NCBI GenBank assembly: GCA_031283785.1
Contig: JAITBC010000060.1
Coordinates: 1 to 19,460, forward strand
DNA: 19,460 nt
From: Tannerella sp.
GTDB taxonomy: Bacteria; Bacteroidota; Bacteroidia; Bacteroidales; Tannerellaceae
Reading direction: 5' to 3'
The notes under the pieces are model-generated. The model saw only the letters and a list, made by a program, of their open reading frames with translations. It made no database searches and was not told the origin of the DNA. Shown one piece after another: positions 7,900 to 18,103 of the stretch. The first letter of the stretch is position 1, and each line of letters starts with the position of its first letter. The position numbers and the translations under genes were made by a program.

Positions 7900-9264
7900 T
7901 CAGAAGTTATACGGCGGCCTGTGCGGACGTGCTATCATGGCGTTTGCTTCGTCGTCGTTTTTGAAACGTTCCGATAAGGGGTCCCAGTAAAGTCTCCGGT
8001 TCAATTTCATTGCAATATGCTGGAGGAGGCATGACGTACATGAACGATGGGCCACCTCGGCCGGCGTAATGTTCATCTTGCGCGTTCTTACGCTCTCAAG
8101 CCAGTTGCCGTGATGATCCGTACTTACATACAGGCGGACGGGATCGTTATCCGTCAGCGGAGACAAAATCTTTGGGTCGGAAGCCTGTAAAGCTTTTGAG
8201 GTAGTGCTTATAGGCTCGTTTGCCGAAGCTGCGTATGAGCCGCGGCTTACAAAAATCCAGCCGTCTGTTCCGGTGAAAAGTATGCCGTTGGGTTTTTCGT
8301 TGCTGTCGGTCGTTCCCGTTACGACGACGCCATTGTCATAAAGCATTTCCGTCTCATACGGGCCATGAACATCCCAAAGCCCTCCTGCAGCAAACTCCGC
8401 CTTGCCGTATATTTCGACCGGACCTGAATATTCCTTATCCATTGCCCAATGGGCAATATCGAAATGGTGCGCTCCCCAGCCGGTTATCATTCCTGCGCCG
8501 AACTGTTCGCAGCGCAACCAGCCGGGACGTCCGTATCCTTTTTGCGGATGCACCCGTTCTTCGGTATAATAGACGTATGGCGTTTGTCCCAGCCATTTGT
8601 CGTAATTCAGTTTTTCGGGTACGGGCATCGGTTCCGTTTTACCGCCCGGAGGATCGCCGGGCAAACGAATTTCGATCCTTTGCAATTGGCCTATACGCCC
8701 GTTTCGGACAAGCTCGCAGGCTACGCGGAACTGCTCCATCGAACGTTGTTGGCTTCCGATTTGCAGGATACGTCCGGAGGCATTCACCGCATTACTCATT
8801 TTTCGTCCTTCTTCGATCGTAAGCGAAGTCGGTTTCTGCAGGTAAACATCCTTACCTGCGCGAACCGCATCAATGGCATTTTTTGCATGCCAGTGGTCGG
8901 GCGTACTTATAAGAACAGCGTCGACATCTTTGTTTGCGAGCAGTTCTTCGTAATTCTCATATGTGCTTACGCCGCTGTAAGGTTTACCTGTTTTTTTAGA
9001 ATAGTAATCTTCTACCAGCTTTTTGGCGTCGGCCAGTCGGTTGGCGTCCAAGTCGGATACGGCAATAATACGGGCATAGTCGTATTTCCATACGCCCGGC
9101 ATATCATGTTCGCGTGAAATGCGCCCGACGCCGATAGCGCCGATGTTAATACGGTTCGACGGGGCATTAGGGCCAAGCACGGATGCGGGAACGATCGTTG
9201 GAGTGACAATCAATCCCGCCCCTGCGGTTAATGTTCGTTTAATGAAACTTCTTCGGGTAATCAT
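7900..9264 (-). CDS. Tat-exported Gfo/Idh/MocA family oxidoreductase
   Basis: The 454-residue protein opens with TRRSFIKR, a close match to the twin-arginine motif, followed by a hydrophobic stretch to about residue 28. It is therefore expected to fold with its cofactor in the cytoplasm and be exported. The Rossmann motif is INIGAIGVGRIS (39-50), followed by STPDHWHAKNAIDAVRAGKD. The usual EKP lysine motif reads QKP here (143-145), keeping the lysine. The catalytic-region pattern WGAHHFDIAHW lies at 263-273. Family members oxidise or reduce pyranoses, inositols or glycosides with tightly held NAD(P). It is the first gene of the operon, about 50 bp after a good promoter. The substrate is unknown; the uxu genes downstream point to uronates or uronosides. 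Confidence 0.85.
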   Translation of the reverse strand: MITRRSFIKRTLTAGAGLIVTPTIVPASVLGPNAPSNRINIGAIGVGRISREHDMPGVWKYDYARIIAVSDLDANRLADAKKLVEDYYSKKTGKPYSGVSTYENYEELLANKDVDAVLISTPDHWHAKNAIDAVRAGKDVYLQKPTSLTIEEGRKMSNAVNASGRILQIGSQQRSMEQFRVACELVRNGRIGQLQRIEIRLPGDPPGGKTEPMPVPEKLNYDKWLGQTPYVYYTEERVHPQKGYGRPGWLRCEQFGAGMITGWGAHHFDIAHWAMDKEYSGPVEIYGKAEFAAGGLWDVHGPYETEMLYDNGVVVTGTTDSNEKPNGILFTGTDGWIFVSRGSYAASANEPISTTSKALQASDPKILSPLTDNDPVRLYVSTDHHGNWLESVRTRKMNITPAEVAHRSCTSCLLQHIAMKLNRRLYWDPLSERFKNDDEANAMIARPHRPPYNF

Positions 9265-9311
9265 AGTATTTTGTAATTAAAAGATTGAATATTTTCAGTA
9301 TATAACGGATA

Positions 9312-9343
9312 CAAAGTTAAAAACTTTATACGTATTGAGCAAA
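9312..9343 (-). promoter_or_regulatory. Promoter of the six-gene mannonate/oxidoreductase operon
   Basis: On the minus strand TTTG (9340-9343) and TAACTTTG (9312-9319) are separated by exactly 20 bp, which fits the Bacteroidota consensus. Transcription should begin near 9304, giving a leader of about 40 bases. AAAGTT-AAA-AACTTT (9313-9327) overlaps the -7 box and could be an operator. No other comparable promoter was seen inside the operon, whose gaps are 8 to 30 bp. Confidence 0.75.
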
Positions 9344-9376
9344 TATTATTTTTGCATATAATAACGTGATATTTGC
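9339..9376. promoter_or_regulatory. Inverted repeat around the operon's -33 region, possible operator
   Basis: GCAAATAT (9339-9346) and ATATTTGC (9369-9376) are perfect 8-bp inverted arms separated by 22 bp. Their centres are 30 bp apart, close to three helical turns, as expected for a dimeric regulator. One arm overlaps the -33 box. No regulator gene lies in this operon, so the cognate protein is unknown. The rest of the 9265-9600 gap holds only the promoter, the groEL terminator and a short CGCCTT/AAGGCG stem with no T tract. Confidence 0.4.
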
Positions 9377-9525
9377 TTTATGTATTTTTAATCGACATTC
9401 ATAATATTCCTGAACATCGCAGAAGGCGGGTTATGCATGTAAAAAAACCGGAATAGGAGCGGCAGAAGCGCCTTTGGCCGAAGGCGGACTATTTACAGGC
9501 TAAGGCTGGGGGATATTTACGGAAT

Positions 9526-9562
9526 AAAAAAACGGATTGCCGCTAAAAATAACGACAATCCG
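9526..9562 (-). terminator. Rho-independent terminator of groES-groEL
   Basis: On the minus strand CGGATTG (at 9556-9562) pairs with CAATCCG (at 9533-9539), and the stem extends inward through T-G, C-G and G-C pairs to about 11 bp. It is followed directly by seven T residues. It lies 38 bp after the groEL stop and insulates groEL from the uxu operon promoter. Confidence 0.85.
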
Positions 9563-9600
9563 CATCATATTATGAACTAATAAAAACAAAATCGGGGGAA

Positions 9601-11256
<1,656 letters not shown>

Positions 11257-11282
11257 TTAATGTTCATAATTTAAGTTGGAAA

Positions 11283-11552
11283 TCAGATAATAGCAAGAAC
11301 GTCGGATTGACGCATAATAAGATACTTCGTATCATTAAGTTCAATTTCCGTACCGGCATATTTGCCGTACAAAACTTTGTCTCCCTCTTTCAGTACCATC
11401 TCTTCGTCTTTTGTACCTTTACCTGTCGCAATCACTTCACCTTTCAACGGTTTTTCTTTAGCCGAATCGGGAATAATGATTCCACTTGCCGTTTTTTCTT
11501 CTGCATCTGCTGGTTTAATCAGCACTCTGTCTGCTAATGGTTTAATACTCAT
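11283..11552 (-). CDS. groES: 10 kDa co-chaperonin GroES
   Basis: The 89-residue protein reads [20 protein letters not shown] and includes the mobile-loop region [16 protein letters not shown] and [13 protein letters not shown], all typical of GroES. It caps the GroEL ring. It is first in the groES-groEL operon. No CIRCE element (TTAGCACTC-N9-GAGTGCTAA) was found upstream. A degenerate -7-like TAATGTTG (minus strand, 11603-11610) is the best promoter candidate but is not convincing. Confidence 0.98.
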   Translation of the reverse strand: MSIKPLADRVLIKPADAEEKTASGIIIPDSAKEKPLKGEVIATGKGTKDEEMVLKEGDKVLYGKYAGTEIELNDTKYLIMRQSDVLAII

Positions 11553-11630
11553 GATTTTTAATTTTTAAGTTTATAATTATATGATTTATTTAAATTCGCA
11601 TCCAACATTATACGAATATCGTGCCAAACA

Positions 11631-11648
11631 TTTTTCCGACCGGAAAAA
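11631..11648. promoter_or_regulatory. 18-bp palindrome upstream of groES
   Basis: TTTTTCCG-AC-CGGAAAAA is a perfect 8-bp inverted repeat with a 2-bp centre, about 80 bp before the groES start. It is not followed by a T tract in either direction, so it is not an obvious terminator for hisS. Its position suggests an operator for the chaperonin operon. This is inference only. Confidence 0.4.
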
Positions 11649-11749
11649 CTGTCATTTTAGCAGACAATGCGGCAGGCGTATTTTCCGATGCTGACAATGT
11701 GTCGGGAGGGAACGGTAGCGATGGTTTATAGCGATAGGGCAGTGATGGA

Positions 11750-13117
11750 TTACGGGAAGGCTAATATGCGGATCAATTCGTCGGTTGTGACTAAATCCTG
11801 TTCGCCGGAGGACATATTTTTCAGGTTGATTCTGTTTTCCGAAATTTCGTTTTCACCGACAAGTGCGACATAGGGTATTTTTTTTGCGTCGGCATATCCT
11901 ATCTGTTTTTTCATCTTTGCGGCTTCGGGATAAATCTCTGTCCGTATGCCTGCAGCACGTATCCGGGAGATGACGGGGAGCAGGTAAGACACTTCTTTTT
12001 CTCCGAAATTAACGAACATCAACAGCGTCGTTTTAAGCGAACCGGCAGGGTATAAGTTTAATTGATTCAACACGTCGTATATGCGGTCGGCGCCGAATGA
12101 TATGCCGACACCCGACACGCCTTCCATACCGAATACTCCCGTCAGATTGTCGTATCTGCCGCCTCCGGTAATGCTTCCTATCTCAGTGTCGAGCGCTTTT
12201 ACCTCGAAGATAGTGCCCGTATAATAGTTCAGTCCGCGTGCAAGCGTAAGGTCGGTTTCTATTTCAGCCGTTAAGGGTAACGTCTCAATGTGTCCGAGTA
12301 TATATTCCGTTTCTTCGATGCCTTTCAGTCCCGTTATCGAGTTCCGGAGCATTTCTTTGAGAGCGGCAAGTTTTTCCCGGTTATTACCTTTCATGACAAT
12401 GACAGGCTGTAACCTGGCGATAGCCGGTGCGGATACGCCTTTATTCCGCAGTTCTTCATTCACATTGTCCAGTCCGGTTTTGTCGAGTTTATCTATCGCA
12501 ACGGTGATATCGGCAATTTTATCGGCTTCGCCGATCATTTCTGCAAGGCCTGTAAGAATCTTGCGGTTATTTATTTTTATGCATACACGGATGCCGAGAC
12601 GACGAAAGACTTCGTCCATGATCTCAATAAACTCCACTTCGTTAAGCAGAGAGTCCGAGCCTACGACATCGCCGTCGCACTGGTAAAATTCGCGGTAACG
12701 TCCTTTCTGCGGACGGTCGGCACGCCATACCGGCTGTATCTGGTAACGTTTGAACGGGAATGATATCTCGTTACGATGCTGTACGACAAAACGGGCGAAA
12801 GGTACTGTAAGGTCGTAACGTAAACCTTTTTCACAGGCCTTGTTCGCGAATCGCACGGAATTTCTGTCGAGCAATTCCGCATCGGTGAAATTTGCCAGGC
12901 AATCGCCTGAATTGAGTATTTTAAAGAGCAGTTTATCCCCTTCCTCTCCATATTTGCCCGTCAATGTAGACAGATTCTCCATTGCCGGCGTTTCTATCTG
13001 CTGAAAGCCGTAGCGGTTATAAACGTCTTTTATCGTATCAAAAATGTAATTACGTTTCGCTGTTTCGACGGGTGAAAAATCACGTGTTCCTTTCGGAATG
13101 GAAGGTTTCTGTGCCAT
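11750..13117 (-). CDS. hisS: Histidine--tRNA ligase
   Basis: The 455-residue class II aminoacyl-tRNA synthetase charges tRNA-His. Visible parts are the N-terminal KGTRDFSP, motif 1 region [13 protein letters not shown], motif 2 [19 protein letters not shown] with FYQCDGD (122-149), the histidine-binding [15 protein letters not shown] (292-306), and motif 3 [15 protein letters not shown]-terminal anticodon-binding domain runs from about 362. Asn replaces the more familiar Asp in RGLxYYTG; I believe this occurs in other Bacteroidetes but have not checked. The 175 bp upstream (13118-13292) shows no clear promoter box, so it may be transcribed from further upstream. Confidence 0.97.
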   Translation of the reverse strand: MAQKPSIPKGTRDFSPVETAKRNYIFDTIKDVYNRYGFQQIETPAMENLSTLTGKYGEEGDKLLFKILNSGDCLANFTDAELLDRNSVRFANKACEKGLRYDLTVPFARFVVQHRNEISFPFKRYQIQPVWRADRPQKGRYREFYQCDGDVVGSDSLLNEVEFIEIMDEVFRRLGIRVCIKINNRKILTGLAEMIGEADKIADITVAIDKLDKTGLDNVNEELRNKGVSAPAIARLQPVIVMKGNNREKLAALKEMLRNSITGLKGIEETEYILGHIETLPLTAEIETDLTLARGLNYYTGTIFEVKALDTEIGSITGGGRYDNLTGVFGMEGVSGVGISFGADRIYDVLNQLNLYPAGSLKTTLLMFVNFGEKEVSYLLPVISRIRAAGIRTEIYPEAAKMKKQIGYADAKKIPYVALVGENEISENRINLKNMSSGEQDLVTTDELIRILAFP

Positions 13118-13292
13118 TAGTTTATTTTGAAGACGCCCGCCGAGACGGATGCCGGGGTTTGTATGGGAATAATAATCGGTAATAAGTCTCCGTTAGAGTT
13201 TCTGCTTCTTTTACGTGTCGAGGTTTTGTTATGGGGAACAACGGTCGGATGTTACGGTTTGCATTCGACGCGACGACGCCCCGCCCTCCGTA

Positions 13293-13973
13293 TTATCTTC
13301 TGCGGCTATACAATAGCACATAATATAATAATGTAGCTAACGAGCCCAGTGCAGCTACCACATATGTATAGGCGGCCGAGCGCAGTGCGCCTGCGGCCAT
13401 GCCGTATGTCCGGCTGTTCGTAATACCGGCATTGCTTAGCCATGCGACGGCGCGTCTGCTCGCATCGATTTCAACCGGCAGGGTAATAAAGCTGAATAAT
13501 GTGGTCAGCGAGAAAAGTATGATTCCTGAAAGCAGCAGTTGAGGAAAGACATTCAACAGCAGCATCCCTCCTAACAGAATCCATTGCACGATGTTTGAAG
13601 AAAAACTTACTGCCGGAACGAGTGCCGAACGCATTTTAAGGGGCGCATAGGCGGTGGCATGTTGTATTGCATGACCACATTCATGCGCTGCAACTGCCGC
13701 AGCGGCGATGTTATACTGATTATATACGGATTCGCTGAGGTTCACGGTTTTTGTCGCCGGGTTAAAGTGGTCGGACAGATGTCCCGCTACGGATATTACC
13801 TGCACATCATAAATGTCGTTATCGCGCAGCATCTTTTCGGCAACATCCCTTCCGCTCATGTTGAGAGGCATCTGCGAATATTTTTTAAACTTGCGTTGCA
13901 TATTAGCGGATACAAGCCAGCTTGCCAGAGCGATTCCGCCAAAAATCATCCAATAAAGTGAGTACATTGACAT
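13293..13973 (-). CDS. Membrane zinc metallopeptidase, YugP / Zn_peptidase_2 family
   Basis: This 226-residue integral membrane protein has an N-terminal membrane segment (YSLYWMIFGGIALASWLVSA). The zinc motif is HECGH (97-101) in AAHECGHAIQHA, and a likely third ligand is Glu168 in LPVEIDASRRA. Two hydrophobic segments lie between (about 128-165) and one at the C-terminus. NLSESVYNQYNIAAAAVAAHE is characteristic of the YugP family. Its physiological substrates are not established to my knowledge. It lies 60 bp after purA on the same strand. Confidence 0.92.
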   Translation of the reverse strand: MSMYSLYWMIFGGIALASWLVSANMQRKFKKYSQMPLNMSGRDVAEKMLRDNDIYDVQVISVAGHLSDHFNPATKTVNLSESVYNQYNIAAAAVAAHECGHAIQHATAYAPLKMRSALVPAVSFSSNIVQWILLGGMLLLNVFPQLLLSGIILFSLTTLFSFITLPVEIDASRRAVAWLSNAGITNSRTYGMAAGALRSAAYTYVVAALGSLATLLYYVLLYSRRR

Positions 13974-14033
13974 AAGCTTTAATTTTTAAATTAATATTAC
14001 TGTAGTATGAAGCAGCAAAAATCTTGCCAAAAG

Positions 14034-15308
14034 TTATATTTCGCCTCTTATAATAGTCTGTTCGCGATCGGGGCCTACCGATACGATGATAATGGGCACA
14101 CCCAGTTCTTTCTCGAGGAATGACAGATAGGCGCTGAATTTTTCGGGAAATTCGTTTTTGTTTTTTATGTTTGTCATGTCCGTTTTCCAGCCGTCGATTT
14201 CGATATAGACGGGCGTCAGGTCGGTTTCTGCTGTTTCAAACGGGAAGGTTGTCACTTCACTGCCGTTTATACGATAGGCGACACATGCTTTTATCGTGTC
14301 GAACGTATCCAGTACGTCGCTCTTCATCATGATGAGTCTGGTTACGCCGTTTATCATGACCGCATAGCGCAGGGCGACCAGGTCGATCCAGCCGCAGCGG
14401 CGTTTCCGTCCGGTTACGGACCCGTATTCATGGCCGCGTTCGCACATTCTCTCGCCCGTATCGTCCGTTAATTCGGTTGGAAACGGGCCGCCGCCCACGC
14501 GTGTGCAATAGGCTTTGAATATACCGTATACATCGCCTATGTTACGCGGGGCGACGCCAAGTCCGGAGCAGCATCCGGCGCATATCGTGCTGGATGATGT
14601 GACGTACGGGTATGATCCGAAATCGATATCAAGCATTGTGCCCTGAGCGCCTTCTGCCAGTACGGATTTGTCATTTCGCAAATATTCGTTGATGACATGT
14701 TCGCTGTCGATAAAATTAAATTTCCTGAGGTAATCGAGCGCTTTGAACCATTCCCGTTCAAGCTCGGCGATGTTGTAACCGTAGTTCATTGCCCGCAGCA
14801 TATTTTCATGGCGCAGCCGGGCGGCGGCATATTTCCTGTCGAAATCGTGCAGCAGATCGCCTACCCGCAGTCCGTTACGGCTTATCTTGTCCGTATAGGC
14901 AGGTCCTATGCCTTTTCCGGTGGTGCCGATCTTCCCCGTTCCTTTAGCCATTTCGTTTGCTGCATCGAGTATCCGGTGCGTGGGAAGGATCAGGTGTGCC
15001 TTTTTGGAAATATAAAGCCGGTTCATTATATCGTGCCCGTGTGCAGCCAGATTAACGGCTTCTTCTTTGAAAAGGACGGGGTCAAGAACGACTCCATTAC
15101 CGATAACGTTTATTTTCCCGCCCTGGAAAATGCCCGATGGAATGGAGCGGAGTATATATTTCTTACCGTCGAACTCAAGCGTATGTCCGGCATTAGGTCC
15201 GCCCTGAAAACGTGTTACCACATCGTATTCAGGGGTGAGTACGTCGACTATTTTTCCTTTGCCTTCGTCGCCCCATTGTAATCCTAATAAAACGTCAACT
15301 TTCTTCAT
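14034..15308 (-). CDS. purA: Adenylosuccinate synthetase
   Basis: The 424-residue enzyme joins IMP and aspartate using GTP, the first committed step to AMP. It starts MKKVDVLLGLQWGDEGKGKI, with the catalytic Asp14 and then His42 in NAGHTL. Further signatures are TTGKGIGPAYTDK, EGAQGTMLDIDFGSYPYVTS and VGGGPFPTEL, and the C-terminal SVGPDREQTI. Length is normal. Its start is 8 bp after the Fur-family gene, so the two are co-transcribed. Confidence 0.98.
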   Translation of the reverse strand: MKKVDVLLGLQWGDEGKGKIVDVLTPEYDVVTRFQGGPNAGHTLEFDGKKYILRSIPSGIFQGGKINVIGNGVVLDPVLFKEEAVNLAAHGHDIMNRLYISKKAHLILPTHRILDAANEMAKGTGKIGTTGKGIGPAYTDKISRNGLRVGDLLHDFDRKYAAARLRHENMLRAMNYGYNIAELEREWFKALDYLRKFNFIDSEHVINEYLRNDKSVLAEGAQGTMLDIDFGSYPYVTSSSTICAGCCSGLGVAPRNIGDVYGIFKAYCTRVGGGPFPTELTDDTGERMCERGHEYGSVTGRKRRCGWIDLVALRYAVMINGVTRLIMMKSDVLDTFDTIKACVAYRINGSEVTTFPFETAETDLTPVYIEIDGWKTDMTNIKNKNEFPEKFSAYLSFLEKELGVPIIIVSVGPDREQTIIRGEI

Positions 15309-15316
15309 GTCTTGTG

Positions 15317-15811
15317 TTATTTGTTTTTGTTAATTTTCGTTTTCCCCATTTCCCGGCGCATTTGTTTGTATTTGCATTTGGAACAGATGCCGTAAAAATA
15401 CAGAGTATAATATTCCGGAGTGAATCGTGATATTTTATAGCCGGAAAAATGATTGTTTATATTTTCGTTTTTAATCTCACGGACGGTATTGCATGACGTA
15501 CAGATGCTGTAATGGTGCTGTTCGGAAATACACGTCAATTCATACTGTGTGATTGTCGATGTGAATTGATGGCGGACGACGATTTTAGCGTCGAGCAGCA
15601 ATTCGATCGTATTGTAGATGGATGCGCGGCTAACGTGGAAGTTGTCGTCTTCCAGCTGTTTCCATATCGTGTCGAGCATGAAAAGGTGTTTTGTACGGCA
15701 TATCAGGGCAAATATGGCGTCGCGTTCTGCCGTATGTCTGAGTTTTTTGTTTTTCAGATATTCGGAAAACAATTTCGTGAGGCTGTCGTCAATTTTGTGT
15801 ATACAGTTCAT
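15317..15811 (-). CDS. Fur-family transcriptional regulator
   Basis: From the ATG at 15811 the protein has 164 residues. A longer frame begins with TTG at 15844, but that codon lies inside the -7 promoter box, so it is excluded. The DNA-binding helix region is VSRASIYNTIELLLDAKIVV. Two zinc-type cysteine pairs, CTSC (104-107) and CSKC (143-146), match the structural zinc site. The candidate sensing ligands look altered: the segment before the first pair reads EQHHYSIC, and Tyr stands where the family has His before the second pair (YYTLYFYGICSKC). It may therefore sense something other than iron or have weak metal response. It is followed directly by purA. Confidence 0.9.
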   Translation of the reverse strand: MNCIHKIDDSLTKLFSEYLKNKKLRHTAERDAIFALICRTKHLFMLDTIWKQLEDDNFHVSRASIYNTIELLLDAKIVVRHQFTSTITQYELTCISEQHHYSICTSCNTVREIKNENINNHFSGYKISRFTPEYYTLYFYGICSKCKYKQMRREMGKTKINKNK

Positions 15812-15841
15812 TTTAGTATTGAAATCCTGTTTTGCAAGGAA

Positions 15842-15849
15842 CAAAGATA
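15842..15849 (-). promoter_or_regulatory. -7 box of the fur-purA unit
   Basis: TATCTTTG on the minus strand fits TAnnTTTG exactly and lies 30 bp before the ATG at 15811. It overlaps the TTG that opens the longest frame, which settles the fur start. No clear -33 TTTG was found 19-21 bp upstream. Confidence 0.6.
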
Positions 15850-15868
15850 TATATTTTTTTTTGAAGAC

Positions 15869-17938
15869 TTAGTTGTATGTCGGTAAAAAAGAATAATTTT
15901 TACCGTAACGGAGCATTTGTTCCGTGTATCCTTCGGAATAGTCGAGTGTGATGTCGACGACTTCCCCGCGGTCGTTTTTCACTTCCTTCATCACCGGGTT
16001 TACGAAGCCTTTATACGGGGCAAGGTGCAGGCTTGCGTATCGGCGGAGTATTTCGTCGTGTAATGCAGGATCGACTTTTACGCCGTAGTTCTCTACAAGT
16101 TGACGGCCGGCATTGTAGTCGCCTTCGCTTTTTATACGCTGCACTTCTGCGAGCAGCGTTCCGAACAGTGAGCGAAGCTTTTCATAGTCGTTTACTGCGA
16201 CGTACGTTTTCCCGTCGCGTTTCTCGTATGACACGACATTGTCCGGCCGGCCTTTTTCGTAAACCCATTTTGCGATCATCTGGCGGTTTCTCATGTGTGC
16301 TTCCTCGACGTTTTTGCCCGGCTGTATGCGTACCAGCTGTGTCATAAGGCCATTCATCATATAGGAATAATACTCCGTTTTGTAGGCCTCCGCATCGTCC
16401 AGCAGTCCGAGTTCCGGCAGTTTCCTGTCGGCAAGGAAATAAAGGGCGAACAGGTCGGCGCGGGCTTCTTCGAGCGTGGAGCCGTATGCGCCGAGGGCAT
16501 CGGGGTCGACGCCGGGAAGGATCACGCCCGACGCATGTCCGACACATTCGTGCAGGTCCGTATGCAGATTATCGGTTATGAAACCGTATTTCTTTTTTCG
16601 TTCGCGTTCCGCCTCGCTCCATATAAATTCGTCGCCGACGCCGCCGCCCTGCGACGATGCTTTGTCGTAAGCCTCCGTGATATTCTCGATCGTTACGGAT
16701 TTTGACCCGTACCGCTCTCTTATCCAGTTCGAGTTGGGGAGGTTTATTCCTATGGGCGTCGAAGGATAGCAGTCACCTCCCAGCATGACAACGGTGATGA
16801 CCTTTGCGGTGACGCCTGTCACCGCTGTCTTCCGGAAGCGCGGGTCGGTGGGGGAGTTAGCCTCGAACCATCCGGCATTGTCGCTTATGATTTTTGTGCG
16901 TTTTGTCGCTTCTTTATTAATGAAATTGACGGTCGCTTCCCAGCTGGCTTTCAGCCCTAACGGGTCGCCGTAGGTTTCGGTAAAGCCGTTTACGAAATCG
17001 ACTTCGGAGTTTACGTCCTGCACCCATAAGACGGCATAGGCGTCGAACGTTTTCAGATCGCCCGTCGTATAGTATTCGACGAGTTTCCCGATAACGGCTT
17101 TCTGTCGGTCGTTCTCAGCGAAGGACGCGGCTTTCTGCAGTTCTTGTATAATTTTCCCGATAGCTTCGCCGTACAGCCCCCCGACCTTCCATACTTTTTC
17201 TTTCAGCCGTCCGTCCTCTTTCACAAGGCGGCTGTTGAGGCCGAATGATACGGGCGTTTTGTCGTTCGGATTTTTCATCCCGGCATAGAACGCTTCCGCC
17301 TCTTTCTGCGTGATGCCTGCTTCGTAGTAATTGTTGGCCGACTGACGCAGGATATCACCCTCTCCGCTTTGAACCGTTCGTTTAGGCATAACCGAAGGAT
17401 CGAAGATGACGGGCGTTATTTCCGCAAGCCACTGATCGACGGATTGTCCTTTACGCAGCGGAAGATGCGACGGGTCGATACGGCGGATCGATACGGCGAA
17501 AAATTCTTTCGTAAATCCCGGCTCAAACTTGTCTTCCGCATAGTGGTGATGAATCCCGCCGGCAAACCAGACACGTTTGAGATATGTCGCCAGCGCCTTG
17601 AACTGTTCATCGCTACGGTCGCCGACATATTTTTCGCTGATAACTTCGAGGGCTCGCCGTATGGCAAGATTGTAACGGTTGTTCTGGTCGAACTGTATAT
17701 CGCGCCCCATAAGCGCAGCTTCCGACAGATGATATAACAGTCGTTTCTGCTGCAAGGAGAGATATTCGAATCCGGGTACGTCGTAACGCAGTATTTCTAT
17801 ATCCGCAAAACGGTCGATCGTATAGTTTGTCGTTCCCGTCGTCTCACCGTTGTTCGTTTTGCCGGGCGCTGTCCTGTTGCTGTTTGAACAGGCTGTAATC
17901 ATAGATAGTGTCATAATTAATAAAAAAAACTTCTTCAT
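15869..17938 (-). CDS. M49 family dipeptidyl-peptidase III-like lipoprotein
   Basis: From the ATG at 17938 the product has 689 residues and begins MKKFFLLIMTLSMITACSNS, a clear lipoprotein signal with Cys17 in ITAC. The longer frame starting with TTG at 17968 overlaps a promoter box and is rejected. The zinc motif of M49 peptidases, HExxGH, is HECVGH (463-468) in DLHECVGHASG. The second motif appears as EEARAD (490-495), matching EExRAE. DPP III enzymes release dipeptides from the N-terminus of oligopeptides; here the enzyme would act at the envelope. It is followed by fur after 57 bp, and fur has its own -7 box. Homologues beside fur and purA are, as I recall, common in Bacteroides. Confidence 0.93.
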   Translation of the reverse strand: MKKFFLLIMTLSMITACSNSNRTAPGKTNNGETTGTTNYTIDRFADIEILRYDVPGFEYLSLQQKRLLYHLSEAALMGRDIQFDQNNRYNLAIRRALEVISEKYVGDRSDEQFKALATYLKRVWFAGGIHHHYAEDKFEPGFTKEFFAVSIRRIDPSHLPLRKGQSVDQWLAEITPVIFDPSVMPKRTVQSGEGDILRQSANNYYEAGITQKEAEAFYAGMKNPNDKTPVSFGLNSRLVKEDGRLKEKVWKVGGLYGEAIGKIIQELQKAASFAENDRQKAVIGKLVEYYTTGDLKTFDAYAVLWVQDVNSEVDFVNGFTETYGDPLGLKASWEATVNFINKEATKRTKIISDNAGWFEANSPTDPRFRKTAVTGVTAKVITVVMLGGDCYPSTPIGINLPNSNWIRERYGSKSVTIENITEAYDKASSQGGGVGDEFIWSEAERERKKKYGFITDNLHTDLHECVGHASGVILPGVDPDALGAYGSTLEEARADLFALYFLADRKLPELGLLDDAEAYKTEYYSYMMNGLMTQLVRIQPGKNVEEAHMRNRQMIAKWVYEKGRPDNVVSYEKRDGKTYVAVNDYEKLRSLFGTLLAEVQRIKSEGDYNAGRQLVENYGVKVDPALHDEILRRYASLHLAPYKGFVNPVMKEVKNDRGEVVDITLDYSEGYTEQMLRYGKNYSFLPTYN

Positions 17939-17965
17939 ACGCTCTTGTGTGATTTTCAAAGACTG

Positions 17966-17973
17966 CAAAGTTA
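17966..17973 (-). promoter_or_regulatory. -7 box of the M49 peptidase gene
   Basis: TAACTTTG on the minus strand matches TAnnTTTG and lies 27 bp before the ATG at 17938. It is the same octamer as in the operon promoter at 9312. The -33 position is poor (ATTA at 20 bp). The box overlaps the TTG at 17968 that opens the longest frame. Confidence 0.6.
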
Positions 17974-18103
17974 ATAGAAAGTTCCGGATAAATTAATAAT
18001 CCGTTATGTTTTTATTACCGCAGAGGTATATTCAGGATACATATTCAGACGCAGATACAGCTTGCTTAAACAGGTAACAGGCATTAGTTTTTCAGATTAC
18101 GTC

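Noticed and set aside
8449..9117. Plus-strand open frame of 222 codons
   Set aside because: It lies fully antisense to the Gfo/Idh/MocA gene, which has clear family motifs. The translation has no recognisable domain.
9464..9485. Second terminator from the CGCCTT/AAGGCG stem
   Set aside because: The stem is only 6 bp and has no T tract on either side.
11553..11749. CIRCE/HrcA operator before groES
   Set aside because: No TTAGCACTC-N9-GAGTGCTAA sequence or close variant is present on either strand.
14697..15281. Plus-strand open frame of 194 codons
   Set aside because: It is antisense to purA, which is unmistakable.
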